Source of the DNA: Anaerolineae bacterium
GTDB taxonomy: Bacteria > Chloroflexota > Anaerolineae > Aggregatilineales > Aggregatilineaceae
NCBI GenBank assembly: GCA_027494015.1
Contig: JAOSJP010000012.1
Location: forward strand, 1 to 64,000
Direction: 5' to 3'
DNA: 64,000 bases
Shown here: piece after piece, positions 26,224 through 34,831 of the stretch
How the letters are laid out: every line of letters begins with the position of its first letter
Numbering within the stretch: position 1 is the first letter of the stretch
Made by a program: the position numbers and the translations under genes
Notes under the pieces: model-generated
Told to the model about the DNA's origin: nothing
Databases searched by the model: none
What the model saw: only the letters and a program-made list of their open reading frames with translations

Positions 26224-27183
26224 ATGACATTCCGGGTGCTGGTCACCGCGCGGTCGTTCTGCACCACAGACGGGCCGCATCATGAGTACCTGAGCGCCAA
26301 TGGCTGCGCCGTTGATCTGCGCCCGCCCGATCACCCGCTGAGCGCGGCGGAGCTGGCAGCGATCATCCCCGGCTACGACGGCGTGATCCTGGGGCTGGAC
26401 GCCTGCGACGCCTCGGTCATCGCCGCCGCTGACCGGCTGCGCGTCATCTCGCGCTATGGGGCCGGCTACGACAAGGTGGATGTCGAGGCGGCGACCGCGC
26501 GCGGCATCGCCGTCACGACCACGCCCGGCGCCAACCGCATCGCCGTCGCCGAGCTGGCCATCGGGCTGATCTTCAGCCTGGCCCGGCGCATCCCCCAGGT
26601 GGCCGCCAACGCCCGCCAGGGCGTCTGGCAGCGGGCGCAGGGCTGGGAGCTGACCGGCAAGACGCTCGGCCTGATCGGGCTGGGGGCGATTGGCCGCGAA
26701 GTGGCCCTGCGCGCCGCCGCGCTGGGGATGCGCGTCGTGGCCTACGACCCGTATGTGCAGGGCGAAGTGGAAGGCGTCCGCCTGGTGGACCTCGCTGCGC
26801 TGCTGAAGCAGGCGCACGTCGTCTCGCTGCACTGCGCGGTGACGCCCGAAACGGAGAGCCTGATCAACGCCGAGCGCATCGCCCAGATGCGCGATGGGGC
26901 CACTCTGGTCAACACGGCGCGCGGCGAGCTGGTGGACGAGGCGGCGCTGCATGACGCGCTCGTTTCCGGCAAGCTGGCCGGCGCGGCCAGCGATGTCTTC
27001 CGCCACGAGCCGCCCGCAGGCAGCCCGCTGCTGGCGCTGGACAACTTCATCGCCACGCTGCACATGGGCAGCACCACCGCCGAATCTGTCGCGCGCATGG
27101 CTTTCATGTCCGCGCAGAACCTGGTCGCCGTGCTGAATGGCGAGCCGTGCGAGTTTGTGCTCAATCCCGCTGCCTTGAAATGA
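26224..27183 (+). CDS. D-isomer 2-hydroxyacid dehydrogenase (phosphoglycerate-dehydrogenase-like)
   Basis: A 319-residue NAD-dependent dehydrogenase. It has the glycine-rich LGLIGLGAIGREVALRAAAL segment, the AYDPY turn, catalytic Arg in NTARGELVDEAAL, Glu in DVFRHEPP and His in the HMGSTT segment. The ACT-type serine-feedback domain of SerA is absent, so oxidation of a sugar-derived 2-hydroxyacid or reduction of a 2-keto acid is more likely than serine synthesis. ATG 26224 follows GGGGGAT. The cupin isomerase starts 12 nt downstream. Confidence 0.88.
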   Translation: MTFRVLVTARSFCTTDGPHHEYLSANGCAVDLRPPDHPLSAAELAAIIPGYDGVILGLDACDASVIAAADRLRVISRYGAGYDKVDVEAATARGIAVTTTPGANRIAVAELAIGLIFSLARRIPQVAANARQGVWQRAQGWELTGKTLGLIGLGAIGREVALRAAALGMRVVAYDPYVQGEVEGVRLVDLAALLKQAHVVSLHCAVTPETESLINAERIAQMRDGATLVNTARGELVDEAALHDALVSGKLAGAASDVFRHEPPAGSPLLALDNFIATLHMGSTTAESVARMAFMSAQNLVAVLNGEPCEFVLNPAALK

Positions 27184-27194
27184 GGATGTGACTG

Positions 27195-27771
27195 ATGACT
27201 GCCTACATGCCTCCCTTCACCCACCTGGTCAACCTGCAGGACGGCACGATCCCCACTGCGCCGCTGGTGCAGCAGCGCCGCCTGTCCGACATGCGCGGGC
27301 TGTACGCTGACCCCGCCGCCGAGTACGCGCTGATGAGCGCCAATCCGTTGATCTACGAGGTCTACGAGGCGGCGCAGAACCCGAAGGAAGCCGGGCCACC
27401 TGCTCTACTCGACGACGGTCATCCGCCCCGGCAAGGTCGGCGACGAGTATTTCATGACCAAGGGGCACTACCACGCCAGGGGGGAGTGCGCCGAGCTGTA
27501 TTACGGGCTGCTGGGTGAGGGCTACCTGCTGCTTCAGACGCCGGAAGGCGAGGTGAGCCTGCAGCGCATCGTGCCCGGCGCGGCGGCTTACGTCCCGCCC
27601 TACTGGGGCCATCGCACGATCAACACGGGGACGAGGAACTTCGTCTTCCTGGCCGTCTACCCGGCGGACGCGGGCTACGACTACAAGACCATCGCCGAGC
27701 GCGGCTTCGCCTCGATCCTGGTTGAGCGCGACAGCGCCCCGACGCTGGTGCCCAATCCGCGCTATGGGTAG
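27195..27771 (+). pseudogene. Cupin-type glucose-6-phosphate isomerase, frameshifted
   Basis: The first 68 or so codons (MTAYMPPFTHLVNLQ...) and the later frame from about 27398 together encode one archaeal-type cupin phosphoglucose isomerase of about 190 residues. Key segments are TTVIRPGKVGDEYFMTKGHY, the metal ligands GHYHARGECAE, and YVPPYWGHRTINTG. One extra C in CCGGGCCACC near 27396 separates the frames; removing it reads NPKEAG-HLLYSTTVIRPG. A sequence error is likely because both halves are conserved. It would interconvert aldose and ketose phosphates. Start ATG 27195 is preceded by GAGGATG, 12 nt after the dehydrogenase. Confidence 0.75.
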
Positions 27772-27849
27772 GGGGGCGCGGGGGGCCGTGCTGGTGCATT
27801 TTGAAAATTGACCAGGATACCGGCCTGCTCGATGGCGCGGGCGGCTGGT

Positions 27850-27940
27850 GGCGTGCCCCCGTAGGGGCGTATGGCAATACGCCCCTACGGGCCTCACCCC
27901 CGTTCGGCCCACTGGCGAGGCTGGGGCGTAAGGTAAATCG
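27850..27940. repeat. Dispersed palindromic repeat
   Basis: GTAGGGGCGTATGGCAATACGCCCCTAC-type palindrome followed by a shortened 'CCTCACCCCCGTTCGGCC' element. The remaining bases of 27772-27999 show no gene. Confidence 0.65.
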
Positions 27941-27999
27941 AGCGCATATCTGGTCTCATGTAGAACTGATACAACCTTTTGATTGTCAGGGAGGCCACA

Positions 28000-28369
28000 A
28001 TGCCAGATTTAAGGGTAGTAGTTCAGGGGATGACCCCGACTCCCTGGGGAAGTAGCGAGTGGGATTGGCGTAGGGCCATCGCCGAACAAGCGCGCGCCGA
28101 ACGCCAGCACCAGCAAATTGCAAGTCGAAGGCAAGTTTCTGTAACCATTATCTTTTCATGAGGAATACCAACGTCCTGATCTCGATAACCTTGCCAAGCC
28201 AGTCCTTGACACCCTTTTCCTCCCTCGTAATGCGCAAGTACACGACAAGAGTCTGACAGGCGCATTGTTCGATGTGGACGATGATTGCGTGTTTAAGTTA
28301 TCGCTGGAAAAGGCAGTTGTTCAAAATGCTCAAGATGAGGGTATGCAGGTGATGATCTCTTGGGAATAG
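28000..28369 (+). pseudogene. Small RusA-like endodeoxyribonuclease, frameshifted
   Basis: Starting at ATG 28000 (GGGAGG 5-6 nt upstream), a frame reads MPDLRVVVQGMTPTPWGSS and ends at 28161. Dropping one T near 28158 continues as HEEYQRPDLDNLAKPVLDTL, then ALFDVDDDCVFKLSLEKA, ending at TAG 28367-28369, about 122 residues in total. PDLDNLAKPVLD and the later DDD cluster resemble the acidic motifs of RusA Holliday-junction resolvases (known: Asp70, Asp72, Asp91). The DNA is AT-richer than its surroundings, suggesting phage or mobile origin. The family call is by motif only. Confidence 0.5.
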
Positions 28370-28457
28370 CAGAGGTTCGTGTTAATAATCGCTTGCAGCC
28401 TTAATTCTTCAATCCACCAAAAACACGAATCAGTTTTCATTAAAGGGAGACGAAATC

Positions 28458-28874
28458 ATGTTCGCAGGCAATGTGCAGGGCTTCCAGCACCTCGGCTTGC
28501 CCGTGACCGACATCGCCCGGTCGCGCGCGTTCTACGAGCGCCTGGGCTTCCGCGCTGTCTTCGAGACGGCGCTCCCGGCGGAAGGCGGCGCGATCCAGGT
28601 GGCCATGCTGGACCTGAACGGGTTCATTCTGGAGCTATACCAGTTGGCGGGCGCGGATCGGGCGGAGATCGCGGCGCGGGGCGATGGGCACGTGGATCAC
28701 CTGGCGCTGAATGTGGCCGACATTGAGCAGGCATGGCAGGCGGCGCGCGCCGCCGGGCTGACCCCACTCGAAGAGGCGCCGGTCTACCTGCCGTTCTGGG
28801 ACAAGGGCTGCAAATATTTCACGGTGCGCGGGCCGGACGGCGAGAAGGTCGAGTTCAACCAGATTTTGGGCTGA
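28458..28874 (+). CDS. VOC (glyoxalase/dioxygenase-fold) superfamily protein
   Basis: A 138-residue protein with paired beta-alpha-beta-beta-beta modules. It begins GFQHLGLPVTDIARSRAFYE, with a second half DHLALNVADIEQAWQAARAA and final strand DGEKVEFNQIL. Metal-ligand positions His (QHLG), Glu (ILELY), His (DHLAL) and Glu (KVEFN) are present. Such proteins isomerise, epimerise or cleave small metabolites. AAAGGGAGA precedes ATG 28458. It is first in a tight run of catabolic genes (the kinase starts 31 nt later), so a sugar-related epimerase or isomerase role is plausible. Confidence 0.82.
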   Translation: MFAGNVQGFQHLGLPVTDIARSRAFYERLGFRAVFETALPAEGGAIQVAMLDLNGFILELYQLAGADRAEIAARGDGHVDHLALNVADIEQAWQAARAAGLTPLEEAPVYLPFWDKGCKYFTVRGPDGEKVEFNQILG

Positions 28875-28904
28875 TCGAACAGGCTGCTTGTGAAGGGGAG
28901 ACCC

Positions 28905-30437
28905 ATGCAAAAATACATTATCGCCCATGACCTGGGCACAACCGGCAACAAGGCGACCCTGTACGACGCCGACGGCGCGCTGGTCGGCAGCGCCTTCTAC
29001 GGCTATGGCACCGAGTTCGCGCACACCGGCTGGGCGGAGCAGAACCCCGAAGACTGGTGGCGCGCCGTGTGCGCGTCCACGCAGGAATTGCTGCGCCAGA
29101 CGAAAGTCCGTCCGGCGGACGTGGCGGCGGTCACCTTCAGCGGGCAGATGATGGGCGCGGTTGCCCTCGACCGCGCGGCGCGCCCGCTGCGCAACGCCAT
29201 CATCTGGGCGGATCAGCGCGCCGTGCCGCAGGAAAGCTGGCTGGGCGAGCGCATTGACCCGGCAGACGTGTACCGCATCACCGGGCACCGCCTCAGCGCG
29301 TCGTACTCGCTGAGCAAGATTCTGTGGCTGCGCGACAATCAGCCGGACGTATACGCCGCGACCTACAAGTTCGTCCACGCCAAGGATGCTATCGTCGCCC
29401 GCCTGACCGGCAACTTCGTCACCGAGCCGACCGACGCCTCCGGTATGAACCTCTACGACCTGGACGCCTGGGACTGGTCGGGGCGCATCATCGAGGCCGC
29501 CGGGCTGGACGCGGACAAGCTGCCCGCGCTACGCCGCTCGATTGACGTGGTGGGCGAGGTGCTGCCCCAGGTCGCCGGGGAAGTGGGGCTGCCCGCCGGG
29601 ACGCCGGTGGTCATCGGCGGCGGCGACGGCATGTGCGCGGGGGCGGGGGCGGGCGTGGTGGACGAGGGCGCGGCCTACAACTACGTCGGCTCGTCGTCGT
29701 GGATCGCGCTGGCGACGCGCCAGCCCATCTACGACTCCGGCTACCGCACTTTCACCTGGGCGCACCTGGTGCCGGGCATGTACAGCCCGTGCGGGACGAT
29801 GCAGATGGCCGGCGGCTCGTATCAGTGGACGCGCGATCAGCTTGCTCCCCAGGAGCGCGAAGCGGCGGGCGCGCTGGGCCTCAGCGCCTACGAGCTGATG
29901 AACCTCAACGCGCAGAAGTCAGCGCCCGGCGCGAACGGCCTGCTCTTCCTGCCCTACCTGCTCGGCGAGCGCAGCCCGCGCTGGAACCCTCGCGCGCGCG
30001 GCGCGTTCATCGGCCTGACGGTGCGCCACACGCGCGGCGACATGGTGCGCGCCGTGCTGGAGGGCGTGACGATGAACCTGCGCGTCATCCTGGAGGCGTT
30101 CACGTCGCAGGGAGCGCGCATTGACGCCATGCGCGTCATCGGCGGCGGGGCGCGCGGGCGCTTCTGGAACCAGCTTATGGCCGACATCTACGGCGTGCCG
30201 GTGCAGCGCCTGGCCATCCTCGAAGAGGCGACCTCGATGGGCGCGGCGCTGGCCGGGGGCATTGGCGTGGGGCTGTACAAGGACTTCAGCATGAGCCAGA
30301 CGATGAACACCATCGCCGAAACGTTCCAGCCCGACCCGGCAGCTCAGGCGGCCTACGCCAGGGTCTTCCCCATCTTCGAGGCGGCTTACCACGCGCTGCT
30401 GCCCATTTACGACCAGATCGCCGAGGCGGGGCTGTGA
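28905..30437 (+). CDS. FGGY-family carbohydrate kinase (xylulokinase-like)
   Basis: A 510-residue sugar kinase. The N-terminal phosphate-binding segment is AHDLGTTGNKATLYD; the sugar site has GQMMGAV and IIWADQRA. The C-terminal ATP domain has GGARGRFWNQLMADIYGVPV and EEATSMGAALAGGIGVG. It phosphorylates a ketose or polyol using ATP; substrate identity within FGGY cannot be set from sequence. GAAGGGGAG 5 nt upstream favours ATG 28905 over an earlier in-frame codon at 28890. Its stop overlaps the next gene's GTG. Confidence 0.88.
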   Translation: MQKYIIAHDLGTTGNKATLYDADGALVGSAFYGYGTEFAHTGWAEQNPEDWWRAVCASTQELLRQTKVRPADVAAVTFSGQMMGAVALDRAARPLRNAIIWADQRAVPQESWLGERIDPADVYRITGHRLSASYSLSKILWLRDNQPDVYAATYKFVHAKDAIVARLTGNFVTEPTDASGMNLYDLDAWDWSGRIIEAAGLDADKLPALRRSIDVVGEVLPQVAGEVGLPAGTPVVIGGGDGMCAGAGAGVVDEGAAYNYVGSSSWIALATRQPIYDSGYRTFTWAHLVPGMYSPCGTMQMAGGSYQWTRDQLAPQEREAAGALGLSAYELMNLNAQKSAPGANGLLFLPYLLGERSPRWNPRARGAFIGLTVRHTRGDMVRAVLEGVTMNLRVILEAFTSQGARIDAMRVIGGGARGRFWNQLMADIYGVPVQRLAILEEATSMGAALAGGIGVGLYKDFSMSQTMNTIAETFQPDPAAQAAYARVFPIFEAAYHALLPIYDQIAEAGL

Positions 30438-31393
30438 GCGACTCGTTGCTGATCCAGACGGTGACGGGGCCGCTGCCCGCCGCCGATGTGGCGCTGGCCG
30501 ATGGGCACGCTCACGCCTGGATTATGCCGCCGGACGGCGCGGACCCGGCGGCGCGGCTCGACCTGCACGACGAAGCGGCCATCCGCGCCGAACTGAGCGA
30601 CTTTCGCGCGGCGGGCGGATCGCTGCTGGTGGACTGCCAGCCCGGTGAGGCCGGGCGCGACGCGCGGGCGCTGGCCCGCCTCTCTGCCGCGACGGGCGTG
30701 CGCATCACGGCGACGACCGGCGCGCACCAGCGCAAGTATTACGCGCCGGACTGCTGGCTGTGGTCGGCCTCCGCCGAGGCCGCCGCCGCGTACTTCGTCG
30801 AGGAGCTAACCGTCGGGACGCGCGAGTCCGGCGGGGCGGTGCGCGCGGCGACGATCAAGATCGGCTATGAAGGCGTCATCGAAGGGCAGACGCGCGCCCT
30901 GATGGAGGCCGCCGCCGAGGCGTCGCGGCAGACCGGCGCGCTGATCCTGTTCCACACCGAGCGCGGGGCCAACGTCGAGGCGCTGCTGCCCTTCTTCGCC
31001 GGGCGGGGCGTGCCAGCGGAGCGGCTGTATCTCTGCCACGTGGACAAGCGGCCCGACCTGGGCCTGCACCGCGAGCTGGCCCAGGCGGGCGCGTTGCTCG
31101 GCTATGACACGTTCGCCCGCCCCAGGTACGATCCCGACCGCACGACGTGGCCGCTGCTGGCCGCGCTGGTCGCCGACGGTCTGGGCGGGCATATCGCCGT
31201 CTGCCTGGACATGGCCCTGGCCGAGATGTGGCAGCACTCCGGCGGCGGGCCGGGGCTGCTCTTTCTGCCGGAGCAGATCGTGCCGCGCCTGCGCGCGCTG
31301 GCCCTGCCCGCGTCTACCATCCGCGACCTCACGGGAGGCAACATTGCCCGGCGGCTCGTCTGGCGCGCGCCGGGCGCAGAGGAGAGGCTATGA
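30434..31393 (+). CDS. Phosphotriesterase-family metal-dependent hydrolase (putative lactonase)
   Basis: A 319-residue amidohydrolase-fold protein. Metal ligands are visible as DGHAHAW (HxH), the bridging Lys in AATIKIGYEG, His in LFHTERG, His in LYLCHVDKRPD, and the final Asp in AVCLDMAL. The order fits the phosphotriesterase family, several sugar-operon members of which are lactonases (family knowledge). GTG 30434 overlaps the kinase stop and the gene overlaps the next by ATGA, so it is co-translated. Hydrolysis of a sugar lactone or its phosphate is the likely role. Confidence 0.82.
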   Translation: MSDSLLIQTVTGPLPAADVALADGHAHAWIMPPDGADPAARLDLHDEAAIRAELSDFRAAGGSLLVDCQPGEAGRDARALARLSAATGVRITATTGAHQRKYYAPDCWLWSASAEAAAAYFVEELTVGTRESGGAVRAATIKIGYEGVIEGQTRALMEAAAEASRQTGALILFHTERGANVEALLPFFAGRGVPAERLYLCHVDKRPDLGLHRELAQAGALLGYDTFARPRYDPDRTTWPLLAALVADGLGGHIAVCLDMALAEMWQHSGGGPGLLFLPEQIVPRLRALALPASTIRDLTGGNIARRLVWRAPGAEERL

Positions 31394-32343
31394 CCGACCA
31401 AACTCATGTCCTTGTCCCGCGCCGCGTGCCGACGATGTACTTCATCGGCGTGACCACGCGCCAGTCGTCCATCATGAAGGTGTTCCCTCGCTGGTCGGAC
31501 GTGCTGGGGCTGGGCGCGGAGATTGATGGCTACGACGCGCCGCTGCACGCCCCGGCAGAGCACTACCGGGCTATCGTCGAGCATATCAAGCGCGATCCGC
31601 TCTCGATGGGCGCGCTGGTCACGACGCACAAGATTGACCTGCTGGAAGCGACGCGCGACCTGTTTGACTATCTCGACCCCTACGCCGAGCTTTGTGGCGA
31701 GATCTCGTGCATCTCCAAGCGCGACGGGGTGCTGCGCGGCCACGCCAAAGACCCGATCACGTCCGGCCTGTCCTGGGAGGCGTTCGTCGAGCCGGGCTAT
31801 TGGGGGCGCAGCGGTGGGCACGTGCTCTGCCTGGGCGCGGGCGGCTCCGCGGTGGCGATCAGCGTCTACCTGACCGAGCGCCCCGACCCCGCCGACCGCC
31901 CGGCCAGGTTCATCGCCGTCAACCGGGGCCAGCCGCGCCTCGACGAGCTACAGAATATCCACGCGCATATCGAGAGCGACATCGCCTTCGAGTATGTGAT
32001 CAACGAAGACCCCCGTTTCAACGACGCGCTGATGGCCGCGCTGCCGCCCGGCTCGATGGTCATCAACGCGACGGGCATGGGCAAGGATCGCCCCGGATCG
32101 CCGATCACCGACGACGGGCTGTTCCCGCTGAATGGCATCGCCTGGGAACTGAACTATCGCGGCGCGCTGGACTTCATGCATCAGGCGCTGCGCCAGCGCG
32201 AGTCGCGCGGGGTGAAGGTCGAAGACGGGTGGGTGTATTTCCTGCACGGCTGGAGCCAGGTCGTGGCCGAGGTTTTCGACGTGACGCTGACCCCGGCCCT
32301 GTTCGCCGAGCTGGATCGCGCGGCGGCGTCGATCCGCGCCTAG
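31390..32343 (+). CDS. Shikimate-dehydrogenase-like oxidoreductase
   Basis: A 317-residue protein with the two-domain shikimate dehydrogenase fold. It has the substrate-domain motif MGALVTTHKIDLLE with Lys at the catalytic position, Asp in HAKDPITSG where shikimate enzymes have NTDxxG, and an NAD(P) loop CLGAGGSAVAISVYL. INATGMGKD and the C-terminal helix are also present. Length exceeds AroE by about 40 residues. The variant substrate motif and location between a lactonase-like and a KDPG-type aldolase gene suggest it oxidises a sugar or cyclitol derivative rather than shikimate (inference). Confidence 0.78.
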   Translation: MTDQTHVLVPRRVPTMYFIGVTTRQSSIMKVFPRWSDVLGLGAEIDGYDAPLHAPAEHYRAIVEHIKRDPLSMGALVTTHKIDLLEATRDLFDYLDPYAELCGEISCISKRDGVLRGHAKDPITSGLSWEAFVEPGYWGRSGGHVLCLGAGGSAVAISVYLTERPDPADRPARFIAVNRGQPRLDELQNIHAHIESDIAFEYVINEDPRFNDALMAALPPGSMVINATGMGKDRPGSPITDDGLFPLNGIAWELNYRGALDFMHQALRQRESRGVKVEDGWVYFLHGWSQVVAEVFDVTLTPALFAELDRAAASIRA

Positions 32344-32373
32344 TGCGTCACACGAGTGAGGAAGGGAGAGATC

Positions 32374-33051
32374 ATGGCTCGTTTTGATCGCCTGACCGTG
32401 CTCAACACGGTGCTGGATGATGGGCTGGTGCCGCTGTTCTATCACAGCGACCTGGAGATGGCCAGGAAGGTCGCCGGGGCATTGGCTGCCGGCGGCGGGC
32501 GCGTGCTGGAGTTCACCAATCGCGGCGACTTCGCCATCGAGGTCTTCAGCCCGCTGATCAAGCACTGCGCCCAGGCGCACCCGTCGCTGATCATCGGCGT
32601 CGGCTCGGTTGAAGACGCGCCGACGGCGGCCCTGTACATCGCGCATGGGGCGAACTTCGTCGTCGGGCCGAACTTCAACGAGGAAGTTGCCCGGCTGTGC
32701 AACCGGCGCAAGATCGCCTACATCCCCGGCTGCGGGACGGTCAACGAGATCACCCGCGCCGAGGAGTGGGGCGCGGAGATCGTCAAGGCGTTCCCCGGCG
32801 CGGCGGTGGGCGGGCCGGGCTTCATCAAGGACGTGCGCGGGCCGCGCCCCTGGTCGCGCATCATGCCGACCGGCGGCGTCAGCCCGGACGAAGCGAACCT
32901 GCGCGGCTGGTTCTCCGCCGGAGCCGCCTGCGTGGGCATGGGCAGCCAACTGGTGCGCAACGAGTGGGTGAAGGCGGGCGACTTCGACGCCATCGCCGAG
33001 ACCGTCAAACAGACGCTCGCGCTGATCCGCAAGATTCGTGCCGAAATGTAG
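32374..33051 (+). CDS. KDPG/KHG-type aldolase family protein
   Basis: A 225-residue class I TIM-barrel aldolase. It shows GLVPLFYHSDLEMA, Glu in VLEFTNRGD, IIGVGSVEDAPTA, GCGTVNEITRAEEWG, the Schiff-base Lys in EIVKAFPGAAVGG, and IMPTGGVSPDEANL. It would cleave a 2-keto-3-deoxy sugar acid (phosphate) to pyruvate and an aldehyde. GGGAGAG lies 4-5 nt before ATG 32374. No dehydratase that would form such a substrate is seen in the locus, so its substrate may arise otherwise. Confidence 0.87.
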   Translation: MARFDRLTVLNTVLDDGLVPLFYHSDLEMARKVAGALAAGGGRVLEFTNRGDFAIEVFSPLIKHCAQAHPSLIIGVGSVEDAPTAALYIAHGANFVVGPNFNEEVARLCNRRKIAYIPGCGTVNEITRAEEWGAEIVKAFPGAAVGGPGFIKDVRGPRPWSRIMPTGGVSPDEANLRGWFSAGAACVGMGSQLVRNEWVKAGDFDAIAETVKQTLALIRKIRAEM

Positions 33052-33066
33052 CCAAAGAATAGGTGG

Positions 33067-34131
33067 ATGATGACCGATCTGAAACAGCTAGTCGAGCAGG
33101 CCAAGCAGAGCGAGCTATTCACCGCGCCGCACCTGGAAGCCGATCTCGCCGCGTTCCTGGCCGAGCAAGGTGAGGCGATCAAGGCCCTGGCCGCCGAGGC
33201 CGTGGCCAGCGGCGTGCAGCACATCTACTTCGTCGGCAGCGGCGGGTCGTGGGCCAACATGCACTCCGCCACGTACCTGATGGAGCGCTTCACCACCATC
33301 CCCAGCGATGCGCTGACCGGCTACGAGCTGGTCTGGCGCGATCCGGCGCGGCTGGGGCCGGACTCGTGGGTATTTGCCACGAGCTACTCCGGCAACACGG
33401 AAGACACCATCGCTGCGCTGCGCCACGCCAAGAGCAAGGGCGCGCGCACGATTGGCATCGCCAGGCGACGCGAGAGCACGATCAAGCGCGAGGCCGACGT
33501 GCTGATTGACTACGACTCGACGGCGCTGTACATCCTGCCGCTGGCGACGGTGTACCTCTTCGCGCTGGAAGTGGCGCGCTTGCAGGGGAACAAGGCGGTC
33601 GAGCCGGTCATCGAGGGGCTGCTGACCCTGCCGCCACTGTTGAGCCGTGTCTACCGCGCGAGCGAGGCGCGCGCCGCCGCCCTCAGCGAGCAGTTCGCCG
33701 ACTCGACGCTGCTGTATGCAGTCGCCGCCGGGCCGCTCTACGGGCTGGCCTACAAGTTCGCCCTGACCGTGTTCATGGAGAACATCCGGGTGCACGGCTC
33801 GGTGATCGCCAGCGACGAGTTCCGCCAGGGGCCGGTCGAGGCGCTCGACCGCCAGGGGATGGACATCGTCTTCCTGCTGGGCACGGACGAGTCGCGGGCC
33901 ATGACGCAGCGCGTACTGGACACGGTGCGCGCCCGCCCGAACGTGCGCACCATCGTCTACGACATGGCCGACTACCCGGACGTGCACCCGCTGCTGGCCC
34001 CGTTCGTGCTGCTCATCCCGCTGCAATGGTTCGTCGTGTATTCGGCGCTGCGGGCCGGCATTCACGACCTGGACGAGCGCGTGTTCATGGGGCGCGGCGT
34101 CCTGGCGACGGGCGGAGCGACCTGGCCGTAG
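33067..34131 (+). CDS. SIS-domain sugar-phosphate isomerase/deglycase (FrlB/GlmS-like)
   Basis: A 354-residue protein with two SIS domains. The first has IYFVGSGGSWANMH and ATSYSGNTEDTIAAL; the second has YAVAAGPLYGLAYKFAL and DEFRQGPVEAL, which holds the Glu and positions typical of isomerase and deglycase active sites. FrlB-like enzymes deglycate fructosamine-6-phosphates, and GlmS-C or AgaS-like enzymes isomerise amino-sugar phosphates (family knowledge); which applies is unknown. It starts 15 nt after the aldolase gene; ATG 33067 or 33070. It is last in the plus-strand catabolic run. Confidence 0.85.
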   Translation: MMTDLKQLVEQAKQSELFTAPHLEADLAAFLAEQGEAIKALAAEAVASGVQHIYFVGSGGSWANMHSATYLMERFTTIPSDALTGYELVWRDPARLGPDSWVFATSYSGNTEDTIAALRHAKSKGARTIGIARRRESTIKREADVLIDYDSTALYILPLATVYLFALEVARLQGNKAVEPVIEGLLTLPPLLSRVYRASEARAAALSEQFADSTLLYAVAAGPLYGLAYKFALTVFMENIRVHGSVIASDEFRQGPVEALDRQGMDIVFLLGTDESRAMTQRVLDTVRARPNVRTIVYDMADYPDVHPLLAPFVLLIPLQWFVVYSALRAGIHDLDERVFMGRGVLATGGATWP

Positions 34132-34138
34132 AGAGCGA

Positions 34139-34199
34139 GGATTGCGAATTGCGGATTGCGAAGTGCGAATTTCGAATTTCGATCCGCAATTCGCAATCC
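34139..34199. repeat. Inverted-repeat hairpin of simple AT/GC words
   Basis: An 18-bp perfect inverted repeat (34139-34156 with 34182-34199) is built from the word ATTGCGAATT/GCGGATTGCG, with internal direct repeats. It lies between the convergent SIS and mutarotase genes and may also act as a terminator. The architecture resembles hairpins at 56112-56214 and 59363-59422. Confidence 0.7.
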
Positions 34200-34214
34200 G
34201 AATTCCGCAATCTC

Positions 34215-34631
34215 TCACGGGCTGACCACGCCAACCGTCAGCAGGATGTTGGCGTAGAGCCGCTGCTCGCCGGTGGCGATGACCAGGCACACGTCGCGGT
34301 CGAAACACTTGTCGTAGAACTGGTAACGCTCGGTCGCGGTCAGCGCCAGGCCGGGCAGCAGCCGGCGGAAGTCGGCGTAGATGTCCGGCTCTGCGCCGCT
34401 GTCGGTGATCATCACGTCGGCGGCCTCCACCGGGATGGCCGTCAGCAGCGTCTCCAGCACGTCGGTGACGGTGAGCAGGCCCGGCGCGAGGTTCAGGTAG
34501 ACGCGCCGCGCCGCCGGGTTGGCCCGCGTGCTGAACGGGTAGTTGCCGTCGGCGATCAGGATTTTGCCACCGTGACCGCTCCCGCCAAGCACTCCCAGAA
34601 TCTCCGGGTGCAGCAGCCTGGATTTGAGCAT
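34215..34631 (-). CDS. RbsD/FucU-family sugar mutarotase
   Basis: A 138-residue protein of the RbsD/FucU family, which interconverts anomers or ring forms of ribose, fucose and similar sugars. The HPEILGVLGGSGHGGKILI segment includes the conserved His, followed by ADGNYPFSTRANP; the C-terminal YANILLTVGVV strand is typical. AAGGAG lies 10 nt before ATG 34631. It is convergent with the SIS gene and co-oriented with the aldo/keto reductase. FucU-like assignment is slightly favoured. Confidence 0.85.
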   Translation of the reverse strand: MLKSRLLHPEILGVLGGSGHGGKILIADGNYPFSTRANPAARRVYLNLAPGLLTVTDVLETLLTAIPVEAADVMITDSGAEPDIYADFRRLLPGLALTATERYQFYDKCFDRDVCLVIATGEQRLYANILLTVGVVSP

Positions 34632-34689
34632 AGGGGATTCTCCTTAGCGATTTTCAAGACACAGAGATATTTCACGAGCCGCCGGGTGG

Positions 34690-34795
34690 TTTACCTCACC
34701 CCCACTCGGCGCTGACGCGCCTCGTCGCCCCCTCTCCATGCATGGAGAGGGGGCAGGCCGAGTGAAGCGAGGCCGGGGGTGAGGTAAACGGTCGG
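34690..34795. repeat. Dispersed palindromic repeat
   Basis: A full copy of the 'CCTCACCCCCACTCGGCGC...GAGGCCGGGGGTGAGG' palindrome, about 105 bp, in the gap 34632-34831. Confidence 0.7.
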
Positions 34796-34831
34796 ATTTC
34801 ACGGAATTCCCCTGAGATCACTTCCGCCAGA

